Positions 58,687-64,000 of a stretch of DNA of 64,000 nucleotides are shown here, in pieces. A program made the translations under genes and the position numbers. Positions within the stretch are counted from its first letter, which is position 1; each line of letters starts with the position of its first letter. Origin of the DNA: Zanthoxylum bungeanum. Taxonomy: Eukaryota > Streptophyta > Magnoliopsida > Sapindales > Rutaceae. The notes beneath the pieces are model-generated. The model searched no databases and was not told the DNA's origin. It saw nothing but the letters and a program-made list of their open reading frames with translations. The stretch is taken from the NCBI GenBank assembly GCA_019454045.1, contig SKCR01036775.1, forward strand, positions 1 through 64,000, read 5' to 3'.

Positions 58687-59787
58687 TTATGCATCAGTCT
58701 CCTCCTCATCGTTGTCGTCAGATGGTGGGTCAGAGAACTCTGGAACAGTAATGTGCAAATCATTTGCCATTTGTTGTAGTGCATGGCCGATTGCTCTGTT
58801 ATATTGAAGCATATAATCCACACGAGATCCCATATGACGAACTTCCTGAGAATTAGTGCGAGGCCTTGATGATCTTGGTGGTGGCTGAGGTGGTTGTTGT
58901 TGCTGCTGTGCGGAAAAAGATGCTCCAGCTTGAGCTTGTCTCTCTGTGCGTAACTACTGGATAATTCTGGCGGTAATTGCTGATGTGGGTTGCGTCAATT
59001 CCTCCATTGGTTCAATAGGAACCATGGCCTGTGTGCATAAGGATGATATCAGATAGCAGTAGAATAGTCCAGCCTGTGTCGATCTGGCAGCCCAAGCAAT
59101 GTTGGTCGATATCAGTTGGCCAACATTAATCGTATATCCCTTCAGAATGCAGTATAACAAAATCATACGTTCCTTCGTGACATATGTGATATGCGATCCT
59201 GGTAACAAGGTTCTAGTCACGAAATGGAACCAAAATTTTGTCTCGGGCTTCAGCATCTTTGAACTCATCTTCATATATTCTCCAGTGCTACTCATGACCC
59301 AAGCAGCATTTGGAACACATAAAGTTTCTGTGAGATGAGTGATATCAATGTTCTCCATTACCGCAGAATACTCATCTTCCTCCATCTCAGGAATGTGATA
59401 AAATCTGTTAATCGTTGAGGAATCAAATAATATCTGTCGACCTCTCACCATTACCACACACGCACGATGCTCATAAGCATTTGCGTAAAACTACCGCACA
59501 ATAGCTGTATAGGCTGGGTGAGGCTGCTGACAAAGCTTTCGCCAGTGCCGATCTGTGATAATCCTGTCAATATCTGGAAATAACCCTGGGTTGATATCAA
59601 ATCTCCTCTCCATAATGTGGTGTTTCCGGGTTATTCCGTCCTCATATCTCTTCTCCGCATCGGCTGATACGAATTTAAAATCATCGAAAGTAGGTGCGGC
59701 AGAAGTCGATGCCCTGGATTTTTTCAGCGGCATTTTCAGAAATTCGGCAGAGTTTCCGCTAAAATTACAAATTTCACCCAATAACAC
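58687..59787 (-). pseudogene. Plant 'Transposase_32'-type ORF of element F, two in-frame TAG stops
   Basis: One continuous minus-strand frame of 366 codons is interrupted only by TAG at 59491-59493 and 58954-58956. It reads RFDINPGLFPDIDRIITDRH, then GRQILFDSSTINRFYHIPEM, EDEYSAVMENID, LCVPNAAWV, KFWFHFVTRTLLPGSHITYV and ILKGYTINVGQLISTNIAWA. It ends in a Q/P-rich stretch and an acidic tail (DDNDEEETDA). I recognise this as the 'putative plant transposon protein' domain (PF20167) common in plant repeats; its biochemical role is unknown to me. It lies after the position of pol, where Athila elements have their extra ORF. The start is probably the methionine at 59736. Confidence 0.8.
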
Positions 59788-59799
59788 AACCTAATTCAA

Positions 59800-60900
59800 T
59801 CACAAATTCACCACCCTTCGCCTCCAAATCTACGATTCAGTCCAATCAACATTTCCTCAATTCCACAATTTCAAATCCGAATCAATCACCAATGTCAAAT
59901 AATTTTTTTAATTTGCAGATTACCATTCAATATTTGAGTTTGATGTGGACTTGGCAGCAACTGTTCGGCTTGGTGAAGGCTCGGCGGCTGCTGGTTGGTT
60001 CCGGCGAAGACACGGTAAAGGTTGCAGCTGGTAGATCTCGATCAAAGGCTCAGCGACTGGTGGTCTCGGCTCTGTTGGTTCTCGGTGGTGAGTGTCTCGG
60101 CTGTGACTCGGTGAAGGAAAGGCTCAGTTACGGTGATGAAGGTCTCGGCAAGGATGAAGATGGTTTCGGTCTCGACGGTGGTGGCTAATACTCGGCGAGA
60201 CAGTGGCAGTTCGACTCGGTAATGGACCGGTTTGTCTCGATTCAGGTAGTTCACGGTCGGTCTGGGTTTGTCTCGGCTTGCTCTCAGTTTGGTAGATCTC
60301 GGCGATGGCTCTCGGTTTGGTTGATCTCGGTGATGGCTCTCGGCTTGGGTAGATCTCGTTCACGGTGGGGATGAGGTGGTTGTGAATTGAGAGAGAATGG
60401 TGAGATCTGTGAGGGAAATGGGTAGTCGAAACCGGCAATGGTGAAGGTCGGCTCGGTCAAGATGGAGATTTTGGTGATGGTGACTGATTTCGAAGAAGAA
60501 GATGATGATAGGTTTGGCTCTTTGGTGAGTGGTTCCGGTTGGGCGATGAGGGTTAGATGTGGTCGGCTAGATTTGTCGAGATGATGATGGGTGTGGCTCG
60601 GCCAAGTGGTCACAGTGAAGGTTCTGATGTCGCGTCGTGACGCGGGATAATTTATTTTTTTTTTTTGGCAAAATCATATCTTGCGACGGATAAATCCATA
60701 GGGATACGTCTCAAGAGCTGACTCCTTACTCGGCTTCTCTTCTGGATTGACTTTGTATCTTCGTGATTTTGTCAAATTTTATTTTGAAATAATCCTGCTC
60801 GTACTGGCTTGTTTTGTCCTAAAAAATTCCGTTTTTATTTTTCCTGCAAAATTAACACACAAAATTAAAAGTTCACACAAAATATGAAAACAAATTACAA
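59800..60900. other. Element F internal spacer, no gene
   Basis: Between 59930 and 60620 the plus strand is rich in CTCGGT/CTCGGC repeats (short imperfect tandem GGTTTGGTAGATCTCGGCGA-like units at 60285-60360). Frames on both strands are open only because of this composition. GTCGCGTCGTGACGCGGGAT at 60636 is another copy of the palindromic word seen in the LTRs. Confidence 0.65.
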
Positions 60901-61500
60901 CAAATTGCATGGGTTGCCTCCCTGCTAGCGCTAAATTTTTTTCGTTCAGCCAGACGTGACTGAAATTCATCTGTTAAGGAGGTTTCAATGTCGTTTTGGA
61001 TGTCCGATTAAAGACAATCCCGTGAGCGTTGCTTTTGAAGGGCCTCTTCCAACGGTAAAGTGGCAAAAAGAGTTTTGTCTCATTCAGTGCTCGAGCCACC
61101 TTTTTACTCCTTATTGCTCCAGTGATTCCTGCAAAGAAAGAAAGAAAATCAGGAGGTCTCGTATGATGCTTGACTTGGAATGGAAATTTCATTCTTTCAA
61201 GCTTCTAGGTGATATCTTTGATTTGTACTCCCCAAAACAGCGATGTTTCTCCTGAATGCTCTGGATCTTTATTAAGGTCAGACATTTGCTCCTCCATTTG
61301 CTCTGTTTCTTGCTCCACCTTTTCTTCACAGATGTCTTTTAAAATTTCTGTATTCAGTTCTTCATCTGTCATCTGTGATATACATGCTTCAAAATTATCA
61401 ACCTGAGGATATAAAGAAATGTCAGATTTTAGGTCTTCATCCTCTTATATGACTGGAATGGATGGTTCAGGAAGATTTTCTTCAAACATCATGGTAAAGC
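60901..61500 (-). pseudogene. Element F coding remnant next to the conserved TTGCCTCC motif
   Basis: On the minus strand an acidic stretch (MTDEELNTEILKDICEEKVE) runs into KFPFQVKHHTRPPDFLSFFA and RWKRPFKSNAHGIVFNRTSK in one frame. It is interrupted by TAA at 61445-61447 and TAG at 61205-61207 and ends at about 60971. It is followed by the sequence GGTTGCCTCCCTGCTAGCGC (plus strand, 60911), shared with G. I do not recognise a domain; by position it spans the deletion from gag to the end of pol. Confidence 0.5.
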
Positions 61501-62270
61501 ATGCTCCAAGATCTTCATTTTGAGGATTGAAAGTTTGATCCTCCGTTGTTGGTGCAGTTGGTACAAATAGATCAGCTTCATCCTCGTCAGAATCTGAATA
61601 ATAAAAGTCAAATTGAGACTTTGCCGGTTCGGGCTCCTGAACTGATACCTCTGGTTGTTGATACTGCTCAGCTTCATCCTCTGTTGAAGTGTTATTGTGA
61701 AATGATTGTATTTGAAGGCTTCATCAGTGTCATCTGAAACTGGTTCTTGAGGTATGTAGTCCTAGTTTTCTGTGAATTGTCTCATTTGATCTATCATCCT
61801 TTGAATGAATTCTGATTGTCTCTGAATACTTTCCAATTGATTCTGGCTTGTTTCAAGCATTGAATCCCACTCGAACATATCTTTGAGTATATTTAACAAC
61901 TGATCTTCCTCTGATGGTTCTAGTTGTTGATGAAAATCGCTTATGGATGGTGGATAAGATGGAAAATGTGATGGTTTTTCATACTTTGAATGATTCTGAA
62001 AATTCTGCCACTCTGAAAGGTATATACATTGATCGCTCGGGTGGTTACTATCACATATTACACATCTCCCCATTTCGTTCTGTTGAGCAAATGTGGTATT
62101 GCTTGGTTCTGGCATCCAGTGATAATTGTTGGGCTGGACAACAGGCCTCAGAAAACCGGACTATTGCTCCCAGATGTGGGGTGTATCTTCTTGTAAAGCT
62201 CGTAATCTCTCAATCTCCCAGTAATGTTCCATTTGTTCAATCACCTGAAAACAGAAGAAAGAAATAAAAT
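61501..62270 (-). pseudogene. Element F gag C-terminal remnant with CCHC-type knuckle
   Basis: The frame 61762-62115 contains GRCVICDSNHPSDQCIYL, a Cys-Cys-His-Cys knuckle in the style of Athila/gypsy gag, followed by a Q-rich helix (SQNQLESIQRQSEFIQRMID). Upstream in the same frame EHYWEIERLRALQEDTPHIW is separated by TAG at 62161-62163. Downstream TAG (61762-61764) and a frameshift lead into an acidic stretch (YYSDSDEDEADLFVPTAPTT). The N-terminal gag domain is absent: only about 70 bp separate this remnant from the PBS. Confidence 0.72.
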
Positions 62271-62338
62271 TACAGATAAAGAAAATTAGATACAAGTAAA
62301 TTAGATAGCTTCAAAATTAACAACTCAAGAAATATAAG

Positions 62339-62356
62339 TCCCCGGCAACGGCGCCA
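62339..62356 (-). promoter_or_regulatory. Element F primer-binding site (tRNA-Asp)
   Basis: The minus strand reads TGGCGCCGTTGCCGGGGA, six bases after the 5' LTR, identical to the site in element G although the LTRs are unrelated. Confidence 0.9.
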
Positions 62357-62362
62357 AAAACT

Positions 62363-64000
62363 TGACCGGCGTAAACACACACGTATAACGCAAGCGCACG
62401 TATCGTTCAAGTAGTATAAAAATATCGATCCCACGAGGACTTAATTCCTACTGTTGTTATTAATTATTGAATCTATTTATTTACAAATATCTAATTGAGG
62501 GTGAAGATAATGATTGTTTGATTGGTTGAAAGTGGTTTTACAAAATAAATAAATAAATAAAAAGACAAAAGAAAATACTAAGAAAATAACAAAAGACAGA
62601 AAGATCTAGGGTTGTGAATCATTCTAATATCATTTTAAAGATGAAGTGGTTATTTTAAAGTTGGGTAATATATTGATTTACTAACCTGGAACACTAAATT
62701 ATGTGTAAGCCTCTATTGATGGTCAGACACAAATACCCAGTTTAACCCAATTGAACCATATGTCTATGTCAACCAAATTATCTGGATTCATTAAGTTTAA
62801 GTCACAATTATGACTACCCCCGCCCGACAGGTATATTCCTATCCTGTAAGGAAATCTATTAAAGGGTTATCTATCCTCAAGGAAGATCGTGGGCTATTGA
62901 GTCTAAGGCTGAAACCTAAAATCCATATGTCTAGTTCATTTTAGATTTACTAGATCAATTTTATTAATGGCCAGTTAATGAAAAAGCATTAAGTTTAAGA
63001 CTCAATAAATAAATCTTTATATTACCCAAGCTATAATCTAACCCTTATAAAACGGTGATATTGGATTTCATCACAACCCTAGATAACTAATTTAGTTACA
63101 ACACATAACTAGGGCTAATAACAACTTAACAGTAAAAGACATAAAGTAAAACTGAAAAGTAAAATAAAATAAAATGCTAAGGTAAAAGGAATTACTTTTA
63201 CTACTACTAATTTAGATATCTCCCATAAAATAATATATAAACTTGTGATTCTTTCTCCAACCGGCCATATAGGCGGTAACCTGATTAAGTCAAATTAAGT
63301 CCAACCAGCCATAAAGGCGGAACCAAAATTAAATTACCAACCGACCAATCTGGCGGTATCCTTTATTAGTCAGGTTTTAAATAGTGAATATATTATTTTT
63401 AAGGGAGATTAATCTAAATAGTAACAGTAAAAGAATTACCTTTCACCATAGCTGGAGAAGTTACCTCCTCATGGTAAATAGTAAAACCTGTAAAAAGTAA
63501 AAAGTAAAAATTAAATTACTATTAATACAAAACGTAATTAAAATTATTTACAAAACTAAAAATTAAAAAACTAAAAAACTAAAAAAAACTAAAATCTAAA
63601 GAATCTAGAGAGAGAAACTCTCTCTTTAGATAGAATAGAAGAGAGAGAGTGGTGCACTGAATTCTGAAATCTCGAGCTCAATTTATAGGCCTCGGTAGGC
63701 TTCCAGCGTCGCGACGCCAAGGCCTCTAGCATCGCTACGCCAGATGTTGTTGACGTGGCACGCTCTGGTTCGCTGGTTTGAAGATTCTGGATAAGCTGAA
63801 AAGGTGACACGTGGCAGAGTGGTTGGGCTTCAATTATTGTGACACGTGGCGGCTTCTGATTGGTCACTGAGATTCTTATCTGCCACGTGTCAGATAAGGA
63901 TAGGATATCCAATAATTGATGCTGACGTGGCGCTGACGTGGCGGTGATGTGGCGACGATGTGGCGACACGTGGGAAAGAGACTGTCGGCACCGTAGAATG
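62363..64000 (-). repeat. Element F right LTR (5' LTR in sense orientation), cut by window end
   Basis: Aligns with 55176-56800 with very few differences. The window stops inside the G-box array, so the far edge and target duplication cannot be seen. Confidence 0.93.

Larger units (their letters stand above)
55176..64000 (-). mobile_element. Element F: Athila-like retrotransposon lacking pol (right LTR runs off the window)
   Basis: LTRs 55176-57314 and 62363 onward are very similar. The PBS (tRNA-Asp) lies by the right LTR and the polypurine tract by the left LTR, so it is read on the minus strand: 5' LTR, PBS, truncated gag, then 3'-region sequence, an ORF of the plant 'Transposase_32' type, the shared 3' module and the 3' LTR. 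Protease, RT, RNase H and integrase are missing. It sits inside an F-type LTR of opposite orientation. Confidence 0.9.

Noticed and set aside
61914..62267. 117-residue plus-strand ORF
   Set aside because: It overlaps the minus-strand gag remnant with a recognisable Cys-His knuckle and has no domain of its own.

Overview
This window is retrotransposon-rich plant heterochromatin. It has LTR retrotransposons nested inside one another almost end to end. I see no convincing single-copy host gene, no rRNA or tRNA gene, no CRISPR and nothing prokaryotic. The case for a seed plant, probably a eudicot, rests on plant-type Ty1/copia and Ty3/gypsy (chromovirus, Athila-like and Ogre/Tat-like) elements, on primer-binding sites matching plant tRNA-iMet, tRNA-Asp and tRNA-Arg, and on very AT-rich LTRs. 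I cannot name the species. Family names (A to H, Copia-1) are mine.

Layout. 1-9329: Copia-1, a decayed Ty1/copia element on the minus strand, split by a solo LTR (2385-3695) with a perfect 5-bp target duplication. 9330-12255: LTR of an Ogre/Tat-like element (family A) into which Copia-1 inserted; it carries two tandem arrays. 12257-18365: remnants of a minus-strand chromovirus-like gypsy element (B), cut by a solo LTR (15205-17644). 18784-43090: a plus-strand gypsy element (D) with no recognisable coding region. It contains Copia element E (22551-39214), which in turn contains a solo F-type LTR (25769-27629) and a complete family A element (29159-37007). 43091-53841: Copia-H, a relative of Copia-1, containing an Athila-like gag-protease element G (44396-51712). 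53842-55175: an F-type LTR. 55176 to the window end: element F, an Athila-like element lacking pol but keeping a gag remnant and an ORF of the plant 'Transposase_32' type.

How the parts work together. None of the elements seen looks autonomous. E has gag and protease but has lost integrase and reverse transcriptase. G has gag-protease only. F has lost pol. A and D have no coding capacity. All keep LTRs and, where visible, primer sites and polypurine tracts, so they could only have moved with enzymes supplied from elsewhere. The most interesting signals are non-coding: a dense G-box/ABRE array in the F promoter; a roughly 300-bp leader shared in sense orientation by a copia and an Ogre-like element; a 3' module shared by three LTR families; CpG-rich palindromic arrays inside family A LTRs; and a PBS-like motif inside the family A LTR.
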